Below, piece by piece: positions 1 through 8,462 of a DNA stretch of 64,000 nt. Source of the DNA: Roseomonas sp. (GTDB lineage Bacteria > Pseudomonadota > Alphaproteobacteria > Acetobacterales > Acetobacteraceae); assembly GCA_020249775.1 (NCBI GenBank), contig JADCFA010000018.1:1-64000 (forward strand), in the 5' to 3' direction. The notes under the pieces were generated by a model. It was given only the letters and a program-made list of their open reading frames with translations, was not told the origin of the DNA and ran no database searches. Positions within the stretch are counted from its first letter, which is position 1. Each line of letters starts with the position of its first letter. Made by a program: the position numbers and the translations under genes.

Positions 1-81
1 AATCAGGCCACCCTTGGCGAATAAGTCCTGCGGCTCTCGCCCAGCCAGAAGCTGGTCCAGTAACGCTTTGTCGATTGCCAT
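1..81 (-). CDS. IS256-family transposase, N-terminal fragment cut by window edge
   Basis: These 27 codons start at an ATG at 81. The peptide begins MAIDKALLDQLL and continues with the GREPQDLF and KGGLI segments characteristic of the extreme N-terminus of IS256/mutator-type DDE transposases. The catalytic DDE residues would lie outside the window. The gene sits just inside the IS terminal repeat at 111-140, as expected for this family. It may be intact beyond the edge; nothing here shows a disruption. Confidence 0.75.
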   Translation of the reverse strand, partial: MAIDKALLDQLLAGREPQDLFAKGGLI

Positions 82-140
82 ATCGATGGGTCCTTCCATT
101 CCATCCATATGACCCCAGGCACAAAATTACTGATAGGCCC
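1..140 (-). mobile_element. IS256-family insertion sequence, one end only
   Basis: The left edge of the window holds the 5' end of a transposase reading leftward. Outside it lies a typical IS256-type terminal inverted repeat at about 111-140; read on the minus strand it contains TCAGTAATTTTGTGCCTGGG. The IS boundary is therefore near base 140, and the next chromosomal gene ends at 164. The other end and any target duplication lie outside the window. The repeat assignment rests on remembered IS256 ends, not on an alignment. Confidence 0.7.
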
Positions 141-163
141 GCGAACGCAAACCGCTCTACGCC

Positions 164-505
164 TCACGGCAAATCGAAGCGCACCGCAATGGCGGCAGAG
201 GCGATCACCGCCTTGTCATGCGCGCCTTCTTCCGGAACATCCAAGCCACCCTTCACCGCGCGCGCTGTCACCACGCCGTAAGGCAGGGATTTGCGCACGG
301 CTTCAATATCCACCTTGTCAGGCTGCTGAACGCCAATGGTCACTTCCACCTGCATGGTCTTGATATCAAGCCCGAGCGTGCGAATGAACGCGAGCGACGA
401 ATGATGCAAGGCATCCTGCACCGCACGCAAGGCAGCCTTGGTGTAATCCCCGCCATGAAGATCATTGCCGCTGCCCATTTCCAGGATGATGCGCTTCAAG
501 GCCAT
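164..505 (-). CDS. Lin0512 family protein (copy 1)
   Basis: A 113-residue protein starting at ATG 505. It resembles the Lin0512 family of small proteins of unknown biochemical role. The N-terminus is ILEMGSGNDLHG, followed by an alternating helix/strand pattern (TMQVEVTIGV, then KSLPYGVVTARAVKGGL) and an alanine-rich C-terminal strand. The next gene upstream (518-856) is a clear paralogue in the same orientation, 12 bases away. The pair is probably co-transcribed and could form a hetero-oligomer, since family members are thought to act as small ring-type assemblies; that last point is inference. No signal peptide or membrane segment is visible. Confidence 0.65.
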   Translation of the reverse strand: MALKRIILEMGSGNDLHGGDYTKAALRAVQDALHHSSLAFIRTLGLDIKTMQVEVTIGVQQPDKVDIEAVRKSLPYGVVTARAVKGGLDVPEEGAHDKAVIASAAIAVRFDLP

Positions 506-517
506 TGTCGGTCTCCC

Positions 518-856
518 TCACACATCCAGGCGCACAATGGCGCAGCAATTGGCGATCACGGTGCTATTGGTGCCCTCATCATTCGGAATCTCAAGGCCGC
601 CTTCCACCAGCGTCACGGTGCCGCTGCCATGCGGCAGAATGGCCAGCACCTGGTCCTTGTCCACCAGATCGGGCTTGGGCACGCCGATCAGCACTTCAAC
701 CTGCATGGCATCAGCATCCTGCCCAACCGCGGCGCCGATGGTGAGCGAATTATGCCAAAGCGCATCGCGCAGCGCACGCACCGCAGCCTTGGTGTAATCC
801 GCGCCGCGAATATCGGTGCCCATGCCAATTTCAAGCACCATGCGTTGCAGGGCCAT
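518..856 (-). CDS. Lin0512 family protein (copy 2)
   Basis: A 112-residue paralogue of the neighbouring gene. Shared segments are ILEMG/VLEIG near the start, GxDYTKAA(L/V)RA, the MQVEV(T/L)IGV strand and the GGLE/GGLD turn. I chose ATG 856 over an in-frame ATG at 874 because it aligns the start with that of copy 1 (MALKR against MALQR). It lies upstream of copy 1 in a two-gene unit. The function of Lin0512 proteins is not established, so none is assigned. Confidence 0.65.
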   Translation of the reverse strand: MALQRMVLEIGMGTDIRGADYTKAAVRALRDALWHNSLTIGAAVGQDADAMQVEVLIGVPKPDLVDKDQVLAILPHGSGTVTLVEGGLEIPNDEGTNSTVIANCCAIVRLDV

Positions 857-922
857 GATCCTGTCCTTATCCAAACCAGACCATAGCGTGATCCATTTCG
901 ACTGATCGCGCCATAGGCAGCA

Positions 923-1486
923 TCACCGCCCGACCAACGCCGCAATCGCCTCCAACCCACGATCCCGCACGCCCATCTCACCCAAGTGATCGAGCGTATT
1001 GAACAAATAATCCCGGTTTGACCCCATCTGCCCATGGCCGGCATCAATGGCGCGCGCCAAGACCTCGGCCGGTTGCTTGCCGCAATAAAGCCGGCAGGCC
1101 CGGTTCGCGACATAGGCAATGGCCGGCACGCGCTGCCCATTATCCAATAGCGTCAACGGCAAAAGCTGGCGGCGATAGACAACCTCTCCCCCATCGGGCA
1201 ATTCGCGCGCATCAAGATAGGCGAGTGTTTCCACCGCCGCGCGCCCCGGCACACGAAACACGGCGCCGCGACAGGCGCCGCCGCGATCCAGCCCCAAAAC
1301 CAACCCGGGGCGTTCCGGCGTGCCGCGGTAACGGTGGCTCCATAGGCAAAAGCGCCGGTGAAAGCCGCGCAGCAACGCCGGGTGACGCGCGGCATGGTCA
1401 AAGCCTGGCCGCCAGATCAGCGAACCATAGGCAAAGACGTAAAAATCTCCATCCGGGGCCAATAAGGATGCGATATCGGTTGTCAT
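923..1486 (-). CDS. chaC: Gamma-glutamylcyclotransferase, ChaC family
   Basis: A 187-residue cytosolic enzyme predicted to cleave glutathione to 5-oxoproline and Cys-Gly. The nucleotide/gamma-glutamyl binding motif YGSLIW is near residue 25. An arginine-rich strand follows (RRFCLWSHRYRGT), and the YLDARE segment carries the glutamate expected to be the general base of ChaC enzymes. Length matches the family. The longest frame starts at a TTG (1501); ATG 1486 is preferred because it precedes the conserved region by about 20 residues, as in homologues. It is divergent from the DUF2125 gene at 1525. The glutathione synthesis gene gshA is also in the window but not linked. Confidence 0.85.
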   Translation of the reverse strand: MTTDIASLLAPDGDFYVFAYGSLIWRPGFDHAARHPALLRGFHRRFCLWSHRYRGTPERPGLVLGLDRGGACRGAVFRVPGRAAVETLAYLDARELPDGGEVVYRRQLLPLTLLDNGQRVPAIAYVANRACRLYCGKQPAEVLARAIDAGHGQMGSNRDYLFNTLDHLGEMGVRDRGLEAIAALVGR

Positions 1487-1524
1487 GGCGGGCGCGTTCA
1501 AACCTCGCTATATCGGGCACCAGC

Positions 1525-2601
1525 ATGAACGCCAAGCCAGCCAGCCCCCCACGCACGCCCTTACTTGGGCGTTTGCTATTTGGCGTGCTGATCCTGCTCG
1601 CCGCGCTGGTCGCCGGCCAAAGCCTGCTCTGGCGTTGGAGCACTGGCGCGCTGGCAGAAGGCTTTAGCGATTGGGTGGTGCAGCATCGCGCCCAGGGCTG
1701 GCGCATCCGCCACGAAACGCCAGAACGCAGCGGCTGGCCCTTCGCCGCACGGCTTTCCATCCCACGGCTTTCCATCGAAAGCCCGGGCGATGAGACCTCA
1801 GGCCAGGGGCTGGGCTGGGCGACCGAGGCGCTGGCGCTGACGACCCCCCTGCCCTGGCCGGATGCGCTGCGCCTGGAAGCAACAGGCCAACAGGCGCTGC
1901 GCATTGGCGCCACGCAAATCCCTTTCATCGCCACCAGCTTCAAGGCCTTGCTGCCGCTTGAAATGGGCCAACCGCCGCGCCGGGCCAATGCGCTGTTGCA
2001 GGGCATGGTGGCGCAAACCCCCGATGGCGTGCTGAGCGTGCAGCAGCTTGGCATGGATGCGAATTGGACGCGCGCGGCCGAAGCGGCGCTAACGCTGCAA
2101 TTCGCCGCCGAAAACGCTGCCCTGCCGCCGGCCTGGCTTCAGGCTCCGGCCCTTGCCGGCTTTGGCCCCCGGATTGCCCGGTTTGAATTCGATGGCGCGC
2201 TTTACGGCAGCGTGCTGCCGCTGCCGAGCCTGCGTGAGCAATTGGATGCCTGGCGCGCTTCAGAAGGCAAGCTGGATGTGCGGCAATTGCGCCTGGCCTG
2301 GGGGGATTTGGATGCGGGGCTCCGGCTTTCCGCGCGGCTTGATCCCGCTTTGCAGCCGGCTTTGGGGGGCACGCTTTCTGTTACCAATCCCAATGCGGCG
2401 CTCGATTCCCTTGCACGGTCCGGTCTGATTCAGCGGCGCGCTTTGGATGGTACGAAATTCGCCGTGGGGCTGCTGACGCGCCGCCCGCCCAATGGCGGCC
2501 CGCCTGTCGCGGAAATTCCCATCGCGCTGCAAAATGGTGTGGTGAGCGTGGCGCAAATCCCGCTGACGCGCCTGCCGCCGATTGTCTGGCCGCAGCATTA
2601 A
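1525..2601 (+). CDS. DUF2125 domain-containing membrane-anchored protein
   Basis: A 358-residue protein. An N-terminal hydrophobic anchor at about residues 14-32 (LLFGVLILLAALVAGQSLLW) is followed by a periplasmic beta-rich domain. The GWRI and SGWPFAA segments shortly after the anchor are typical of DUF2125, a family found mainly in alphaproteobacteria with no proven function. The open frame extends upstream to 1018, but that part overlaps chaC in antisense; ATG 1525 directly precedes the anchor. The gene ends 10 bases from the stop of the convergent recJ. An envelope role is inference from topology alone. Confidence 0.7.
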   Translation: MNAKPASPPRTPLLGRLLFGVLILLAALVAGQSLLWRWSTGALAEGFSDWVVQHRAQGWRIRHETPERSGWPFAARLSIPRLSIESPGDETSGQGLGWATEALALTTPLPWPDALRLEATGQQALRIGATQIPFIATSFKALLPLEMGQPPRRANALLQGMVAQTPDGVLSVQQLGMDANWTRAAEAALTLQFAAENAALPPAWLQAPALAGFGPRIARFEFDGALYGSVLPLPSLREQLDAWRASEGKLDVRQLRLAWGDLDAGLRLSARLDPALQPALGGTLSVTNPNAALDSLARSGLIQRRALDGTKFAVGLLTRRPPNGGPPVAEIPIALQNGVVSVAQIPLTRLPPIVWPQH

Positions 2602-2611
2602 ATCTGGGCGG

Positions 2612-4393
2612 TTACACCCGCGCTGCATCCACAATCTGAAACCCGACGCTGACATCACCATTCCAGCTTTCCGCGCGCAAATGCCCGCAGAGATGCAAGG
2701 GCGTGCGATCAGGCGACAACAACGCCTCAGCGAGCGGACCTTCCTTGGCGCGAAAGCAAATGGTCTTGAGCCGCCCGCCGCCTTCGCCTTCGACAAAGGC
2801 GCGTATTGTCGCGCCTTCCTTGCCGATACGATCCGCACGCACCACCCGCGCGCGGGCGAGTGCAAAAATCGGCTCCTCATTCCCCGCACCGAAGGGTGCA
2901 AGGCGCCCGATCTCCTGCGCCAGCGCCGTTGTTGCCGCAGGCACGGTGATGGCGCCTTCCACCAGCAAATCCGCTGCACTCGGCAGGTGCGCCGCATGGG
3001 CAAGGCGTTCTTCCAGAAAGGCGTGGAGTGCTTCGCCCTTCTCCGCCTGATAGGAAAACCCCGCCGCCATCGGATGCCCGCCGCCGGTTTCCAGCAAGCC
3101 AGACTCGCGCGCGGCGATGATGGCAGCACCAAGATCAACACCGGTGACAGAACGGCCTGAACCCTTGGCGATGCCGCCCGCAATGCCCGCCACACAGGCG
3201 GGACGATTGAATTTTTCCTTGACCCGGCCAGCGACAATGCCAACCACGCCGGGGTGCCAGCCTTCCGCCGCCACCAGCAGCACGGCATGGCCGGCCTTGA
3301 CCTGCGCTTCCGCCATCGCCAGCGCCGTGCCCAGCATATCGCCTTCCACTTCCTGTCGGCGCTTATTCACCTCATCCAATTTTTCCGCCATGGCGCGCGC
3401 TTCAATGCCATCTTCGGACAGCAATAGCCGCAAGCCCAAATCCGCCTCCGCAATGCGGCCAGAGGCATTGATGCGCGGACCCAACATGAAGCCGAGCGTA
3501 TGCGCGCTTGGCATATCCTTCTGCCCCGCGACATCCAACAACGCCGCAAGTCCAATCCGCCCGCGCTTGGCGAGCACCTTCAAGCCTTGCGCCACCAGCG
3601 CGCGATTGAAACCCGTGAGTGGCATGACATCGCACACCGTTGCGAGTGCCACGATATCAAGCAGCGCGAGCAGATCAGGTTCTTGCCGGCGCGTGAACCA
3701 CCCGGCACGGCGCAGCACGCGCAAGGTGGCCGTTGCCGCCAGAAATGCGACTGCCGCCGCGCAAATATGCCGCAAGCCTGATGGGCAATCCAAGCGATTG
3801 GGATTGACCACAGCCAGCACAGCCGGCAGCGCGCCTTCGGCCTTGTGATGATCCAACACCACAACATCAGCGCGGCCATCAGCGGCGGCCAAAGCGACAC
3901 CCGCTGCAATGCCGCAATCCACGCAAATGATCAGCGAAGCGCCGGCATCACAAAGGGCGGCAATGGCCGGCGCATTCGGCCCATAGCCTTCCTTGATGCG
4001 ATCCGGCACGTAAGGGGTTACTTGGCAGCCCAGATCACGCAAAAACCGTGTCATCAACGCGCCAGCACAGGCGCCATCCACATCATAATCGCCAAATACC
4101 GCGACATGTTCACCGCTGCGTACCGCAACCGCGATGCGATCCGCCGCCGCTTCCATATCGGCAAGCCGAGCCGGGTCCGGCATCAGCGCGCGCAGTTTCG
4201 GTTCCAGAAAATCCGCCGCATCATCAAGGCCAATGCCGCGCGCCGCGAGCAAGCGTCCCAGCATCTCAGGCAATTCCAAACGCTGCGCGATGCCAAGCCC
4301 AATCCGCGCATCGCCCGCGCGCCATTGCCAGCTACGCCCGGTGACGCTGCGCGCCACGCCAAGCACTGGCCCGGTCAGCGCGCTATCATCCAT
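2612..4393 (-). CDS. recJ: Single-stranded-DNA-specific exonuclease RecJ
   Basis: A 593-residue 5'-3' single-strand DNA exonuclease of the DHH superfamily, used in recombination and mismatch repair. The metal-binding motif GDYDVDG is at residues 101-107 and the DHH triad at 181-183. A DHHA1 region contains GGGHPMAAGF, followed by a C-terminal OB-type domain. Length is normal for RecJ. It starts at ATG 4393, 18 bases downstream of the glpX stop on the same strand, so the two are probably co-transcribed. No missing catalytic residue was seen. Confidence 0.95.
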   Translation of the reverse strand: MDDSALTGPVLGVARSVTGRSWQWRAGDARIGLGIAQRLELPEMLGRLLAARGIGLDDAADFLEPKLRALMPDPARLADMEAAADRIAVAVRSGEHVAVFGDYDVDGACAGALMTRFLRDLGCQVTPYVPDRIKEGYGPNAPAIAALCDAGASLIICVDCGIAAGVALAAADGRADVVVLDHHKAEGALPAVLAVVNPNRLDCPSGLRHICAAAVAFLAATATLRVLRRAGWFTRRQEPDLLALLDIVALATVCDVMPLTGFNRALVAQGLKVLAKRGRIGLAALLDVAGQKDMPSAHTLGFMLGPRINASGRIAEADLGLRLLLSEDGIEARAMAEKLDEVNKRRQEVEGDMLGTALAMAEAQVKAGHAVLLVAAEGWHPGVVGIVAGRVKEKFNRPACVAGIAGGIAKGSGRSVTGVDLGAAIIAARESGLLETGGGHPMAAGFSYQAEKGEALHAFLEERLAHAAHLPSAADLLVEGAITVPAATTALAQEIGRLAPFGAGNEEPIFALARARVVRADRIGKEGATIRAFVEGEGGGRLKTICFRAKEGPLAEALLSPDRTPLHLCGHLRAESWNGDVSVGFQIVDAARV

Positions 4394-4411
4394 GAAATAC
4401 GCGCGCCCTGA

Positions 4412-5422
4412 TCAAGCGATGAAGGCGCTGGGCTTGCGCGCGAAATTATGGTGCCCTTCCACATAACGCACCGTGCCGGATTTGGACCGCATGACGATGG
4501 AATGTGTGTAAGCCCCACCGGCAAAGCGCCGCACGCCGCGCAGCATGGCGCCACTTGTCACACCCGTCGCCGCAAACATCACATCGCCCTTGGCCATTTC
4601 CTCCACGCTGTATTTGCGGTTGGGATCACTGATTCCCATGGCACGCGCGCGTGCGATCTGTTCTTCGTTTTCGAACATCAGCCGGCCTTGCATCTGCCCG
4701 CCAATGCACCGCAACGCCGCCGCAGCCAACACACCCTCGGGCGCGCCGCCCGAGCCCATATAGATATCCACACCCGCTTCAGGCTGGCTGACGGCAATCA
4801 CGCCCGAAACATCGCCATCACCCAGCAGCATGATGCGCGCCCCAGCCGCACGGCAGGCGCGGATCATTTCCTTATGCCGGTCGCGATCCAGTGTGCAGAC
4901 CATCAAATCGCCAATGTCGCATTTCTTGGCGCGCGCCAATTCGCGGAGGTTTTCCTCAGGCTTCGCATCCAGATCCACAATGCCATCCGGCAGGCCAGGC
5001 CCGATTGCGAGCTTGTCCATGTAGATATCCGGCGCGTGCAAAAACCCGCCCTTTTCCGCCAGCGCCACGGTCGCAATCGCATTCGGCCCGCCCTTGGCGG
5101 TGATGGAAGTGCCCTCCAGCGGGTCAACCGCAATATCCACTTCCGGCCCGCCGCCGGCCTTGGCGTAAAGCCCGACCTTTTCGCCGATATAAAGCATCGG
5201 CGCCTCATCCATCTCGCCTTCGCCAATCACCACCGTGCCGGTGATGGCAACCGTATCAAAAGCCTTGCGCATGGCTTCCACCGCGGCGCCATCGGCGGCG
5301 TTCTTGTCGCCCCGGCCAATCCAGCGGGAAGCGGCGAGCGCCGCGGCTTCCGTCACGCGCACCAATTCAAGCGCGAGGTTGCGATCAACCACGAGGCCGG
5401 GCGAGGGGGCGGGCTTGGACAT
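4412..5422 (-). CDS. glpX: Class II fructose-1,6-bisphosphatase
   Basis: A 336-residue GlpX-type phosphatase converting fructose 1,6-bisphosphate to fructose 6-phosphate in gluconeogenesis or, in autotrophs, the Calvin cycle. Metal- and substrate-binding segments are visible: GRGDKNAADGAAV near residue 36, IGEGEMDEAP near residue 66 and VDPLEGTS near residue 98, plus MGSGGAPEGVLAAAALRC further on. Length matches the family. It is upstream of recJ on the same strand, an arrangement I believe is common in alphaproteobacteria, often preceded by homoserine dehydrogenase, which is absent here. Confidence 0.95.
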   Translation of the reverse strand: MSKPAPSPGLVVDRNLALELVRVTEAAALAASRWIGRGDKNAADGAAVEAMRKAFDTVAITGTVVIGEGEMDEAPMLYIGEKVGLYAKAGGGPEVDIAVDPLEGTSITAKGGPNAIATVALAEKGGFLHAPDIYMDKLAIGPGLPDGIVDLDAKPEENLRELARAKKCDIGDLMVCTLDRDRHKEMIRACRAAGARIMLLGDGDVSGVIAVSQPEAGVDIYMGSGGAPEGVLAAAALRCIGGQMQGRLMFENEEQIARARAMGISDPNRKYSVEEMAKGDVMFAATGVTSGAMLRGVRRFAGGAYTHSIVMRSKSGTVRYVEGHHNFARKPSAFIA

Positions 5423-5483
5423 GGGCAGGGCGTCTCCGATTCGTTCAAACGGGATTTAGCATGGCCTGGGGCAAAACGCGGCG

Positions 5484-6527
5484 TCAGGCCGAGACTTCCA
5501 CCAGAAAGCCCTGCACCGCCTGAAACAGCGCGCCGCGATTGCGTTCCATCACAATGGTATGCGTGCCCTCCCCCAGCACCACCAGGCGCTTGCCGGGGCT
5601 ATTGGTCAGCAGCGGGAAGATCGCAAGCGCCATGCTGGGCGGTGTATCGCGGTCCCATTCCGCCACCACCAGCAGGGTGGGTGCCGTGACCTTGGCGGGG
5701 TCCCAAAAGGGCCGGCCGGCTTGGCCGTATTCGCGGCTATCCAGCAGCACGCCATTTGGCGCACGCAGCGTCTGCGGATTGCGCCGCATGCCTTCCGGAT
5801 CGGTCGCCCAGGTCAGGCCGGCCCAATGTTCAAACCAGCCGGGCGGGATCAGGCCAGCGCGCTTGGCCTCCGGCACGCCGGTCATCCAGCGTTCGCGCGC
5901 CTGCGCCTGGGTCACGCTGCGATAGGCACCGAGCGTGGCAGGTGCCGCCCCGGCAGCAAGGCTTGGCCCATCACGCAGCCAGGGCGGCGCGAATAGCACC
6001 AGGCGCTCCACCAAGCCGGGGTTATCGGCGGCGAAGCGGCCCATTAACGTGCTGCCCCAGGACCAGCCGATATGCACCAGCTTCCCGACATTCTGCCTTT
6101 CGCGAATGAAGGCGGCTGCGGCGGCAATATCCTTCACCGCGGTCTCACCACGCACGATGGGCGGATTGGCTTCTGGCGCTTGGCTCATTTCCGGGGGGCG
6201 CGTGCTGCGGCCATAGCCGCGAATATCAAGGCACCAAACGTCAAACCCTTGGCCGGCGATGTAATCCATCCAGGACAGGCCCCCCAAGGGCAGGTCAAAG
6301 GCCGTATGCGCTGGATAGGTCGCGCCATGGACAAAGATCACTGTCCGCGCCGGGGAAAAGGCGGTCAGGTTTTCCGGGCGCTTATTGCGCAGGAACAGTT
6401 CAATCCCCGCATCCCCGGCGGGGATCATGAATTCCTCGGTCACCAGCGCGGCCTGGGCCTGGGCGGTGGTGGCAGAGGCTAGCAGCGGCGCAGCCAAGGG
6501 CGCGGCCAGCATGGTGCGTCTATTCAT
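5484..6527 (-). CDS. Secreted alpha/beta hydrolase
   Basis: A 347-residue protein with a probable Tat- or Sec-type signal (MNRRTMLAAPLAAPLLASA, cleaved near AQAQA). The oxyanion strand VIFVHGATYP is followed by the nucleophile elbow GWSWGS, giving a predicted catalytic serine. The C-terminal region contains VVAEWDRDTPP, the usual place of the acid, and GEGTHTI, the likely catalytic histidine. The fold is that of esterases, haloalkane dehalogenases and related hydrolases; the substrate cannot be read from sequence. The glpX start lies 61 bases downstream of its stop. Confidence 0.85.
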   Translation of the reverse strand: MNRRTMLAAPLAAPLLASATTAQAQAALVTEEFMIPAGDAGIELFLRNKRPENLTAFSPARTVIFVHGATYPAHTAFDLPLGGLSWMDYIAGQGFDVWCLDIRGYGRSTRPPEMSQAPEANPPIVRGETAVKDIAAAAAFIRERQNVGKLVHIGWSWGSTLMGRFAADNPGLVERLVLFAPPWLRDGPSLAAGAAPATLGAYRSVTQAQARERWMTGVPEAKRAGLIPPGWFEHWAGLTWATDPEGMRRNPQTLRAPNGVLLDSREYGQAGRPFWDPAKVTAPTLLVVAEWDRDTPPSMALAIFPLLTNSPGKRLVVLGEGTHTIVMERNRGALFQAVQGFLVEVSA

Positions 6528-6591
6528 CTGAAACCCTCTGTCTTTTGCCGCAACATATAGCCCCGTCCCGCCCGGAAATCAGCCCGCCCGA

Positions 6592-7602
6592 TCAATCAGA
6601 CTCGGGCGGGATGACATTGGTGTTCAGCCCCTCCACCAGCACATCACGCATCGTCTCCGCACTTTTCAGGCGAATATCATCCCAGGCTTGCGGCGTATGG
6701 AAGGCGATATGCGGCGTGATGATCAGCCGGCCCGCCAGCCATTCTTCCTTGTTGCGATAGGCTTGCAGCAGGGATGGCACGGGTTCCACCGGCGGTTCGA
6801 CCGGGATCACATCCAGCCCCGCCGCCGCGACATGCCCATCGCGCAGCACCCGTTCCAAGGCATCAATATCCAGAATGGGGCCGCGCGCCGTATTCACCAC
6901 CACGGCATTTTTGGGGAGCAGGCGCAATTCACGCTCCCCAATCAAACCCCGCGTTTTGCGCGTGAGGGGACAATGGATCGAAAGCACTTCAGCTTGTGCC
7001 AGCATTTCATCCATGCTGCGGCAGCGTGTGACGCCAATGGCGCGGTCTGACCCATTGGGCAAAGCGGGATCATAAAACACCACGCGATAGCCCAGCGCCT
7101 TGGCGCGCAAGGCAGCGGCCGTGCCGATGCGCCCCAGGCCCAGAATGCCGAAGGTTTGCACTTCCTGCCGGCGCACTGCCGGGTGCGGCATCACCGCCCA
7201 TTTCGCCGGGTTCGGGCCGCGTTGTGTGTCATGATACAGCGTCAAACCGCGCCTTAACCCAAGCGCCATCAGCACCGCGAATTCCGCCACTTCCTGCGTG
7301 CCGTAATCGGGCACATTGCAGACCTTGATGCCCCGCGCCGCGCAGGCCGCGCGATCCACCCGGTCATACCCCACCCCCATGCGGATCACGACCTTGAGCT
7401 TCGGGAAGCGCGCAATCTGATCCGCCGGCACCGCCATCCTCAGCGTCATCAAGCCTTCCGCCTGTTGGCAGAGCTCATCGGGCAATTCCGCGAGTGAGGT
7501 TTTGCACGCCCCCTGTAGGATGCGCACGCCTGGCCCCATGATGCGCTGTTCCAAATCCGTCTCGGGATAGAGCCCTTCCGGTTCAAGCACGGTCAATGTC
7601 AT
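6592..7602 (-). CDS. D-2-hydroxyacid dehydrogenase (C-terminal-binding-protein-like)
   Basis: A 336-residue NAD(P)-dependent oxidoreductase of the D-isomer-specific 2-hydroxyacid dehydrogenase family. The nucleotide-binding motif GLGRIG lies in the FGILGLGRIG strand. The catalytic Arg is in VNTARGP, the Glu in the IPVEPPVE stretch and the His in TPHIAFH. The longest frame begins at 7722, but the extra 40 residues are low-complexity; ATG 7602 starts the conserved MTLTVLEPEG. It is divergent from the SDR gene at 7713 with 110 bases between starts. Possible substrates include glyoxylate, hydroxypyruvate or phosphoglycerate; none is proven. Confidence 0.88.
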   Translation of the reverse strand: MTLTVLEPEGLYPETDLEQRIMGPGVRILQGACKTSLAELPDELCQQAEGLMTLRMAVPADQIARFPKLKVVIRMGVGYDRVDRAACAARGIKVCNVPDYGTQEVAEFAVLMALGLRRGLTLYHDTQRGPNPAKWAVMPHPAVRRQEVQTFGILGLGRIGTAAALRAKALGYRVVFYDPALPNGSDRAIGVTRCRSMDEMLAQAEVLSIHCPLTRKTRGLIGERELRLLPKNAVVVNTARGPILDIDALERVLRDGHVAAAGLDVIPVEPPVEPVPSLLQAYRNKEEWLAGRLIITPHIAFHTPQAWDDIRLKSAETMRDVLVEGLNTNVIPPESD

Positions 7603-7712
7603 CTGGCATTCCCTTGGATGAGTGATTGCAGGCCAGGATGGGGCGCGCGGGCGGGGCTGGCAATGCCGCCGCGCTGGCTTATCCTGACGCGAAACAGGAA
7701 AGGCGCGGAACC

Positions 7713-8462
7713 ATGGCAGCAAGACGCATTCTGATTACCGGGGCAGCCAGCGGCATTGGTGCGGCAACCGCCCGCGCCTTTGCCGCCCCCGGCGTGGCGC
7801 TGATGCTGCACACGCGCGCTAATCGCGAAGCCCTGGCGCGGGTTGCCGCCGCCGCGCGGGACAAAGGCGCGCAGGTTGCCGAAGCCTTTGGCGATTTCAC
7901 CGAGGCCGAGGCGCCGGCGCGGCTGGTGGCGGAAAGCGTCGCCGTACTCGGCGGCCTTGATGTGCTGGTGGCCAATGCCGGCTTTGCTGATCGCACCCAA
8001 ATCAGCGCCCTCACCGATGCAGGCTTTGCCAAAAGCCATGAGGCGATCACCTTCAGCCTGCTGAGGCTTGCGCGCGCTGCCGCGCCGCATCTGGCGGCGG
8101 GAAGTGATCCACGCCTGATCGCGGTTTCGTCCTTCGTCGCACATCTTTTCCGCAATGATGTCACGACCTTCCCGGCCTCAGCCGCCGCCAAGGCCGCGGT
8201 TGAGGCGCTGGTGCGTGCACTCGCCATTGAATGGGCGCCGAAGGTCACCGTGAATGCGGTGGTGCCTGGCTATACGCGCAAAGACCCCGGCGCCCATGCC
8301 GCGCTATCGGCGGCGCAATGGGAGGAAATCACCGCGCGCATCCCGCTTAGACGCCTTGGCACGCCCGATGATGTAGCCGCCACCATTGCGTTTTTAGCTT
8401 CAGCGGGTGCGGGCTACATCACCGGCCAATCCATCCATGTCAGCGGCGGCGTGGTGATGTGA
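7713..8462 (+). CDS. Short-chain dehydrogenase/reductase
   Basis: A 249-residue classical SDR. The cofactor motif TGAASGIG is at residues 9-16 and the NAG-type motif appears as VANAG. The serine-tyrosine-lysine region is unusual: a serine occurs in VSSFVAH, but where YxxxK is expected the sequence reads FPASAAAKAAV, so the catalytic Tyr seems replaced by Ser or Ala while the Lys remains. The C-terminus has the common GYITGQSIHVSGG. ATG 7713 is chosen because the SDR fold begins there. The last base of its TGA is the first base of the next gene's ATG. Confidence 0.85.
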   Translation: MAARRILITGAASGIGAATARAFAAPGVALMLHTRANREALARVAAAARDKGAQVAEAFGDFTEAEAPARLVAESVAVLGGLDVLVANAGFADRTQISALTDAGFAKSHEAITFSLLRLARAAAPHLAAGSDPRLIAVSSFVAHLFRNDVTTFPASAAAKAAVEALVRALAIEWAPKVTVNAVVPGYTRKDPGAHAALSAAQWEEITARIPLRRLGTPDDVAATIAFLASAGAGYITGQSIHVSGGVVM

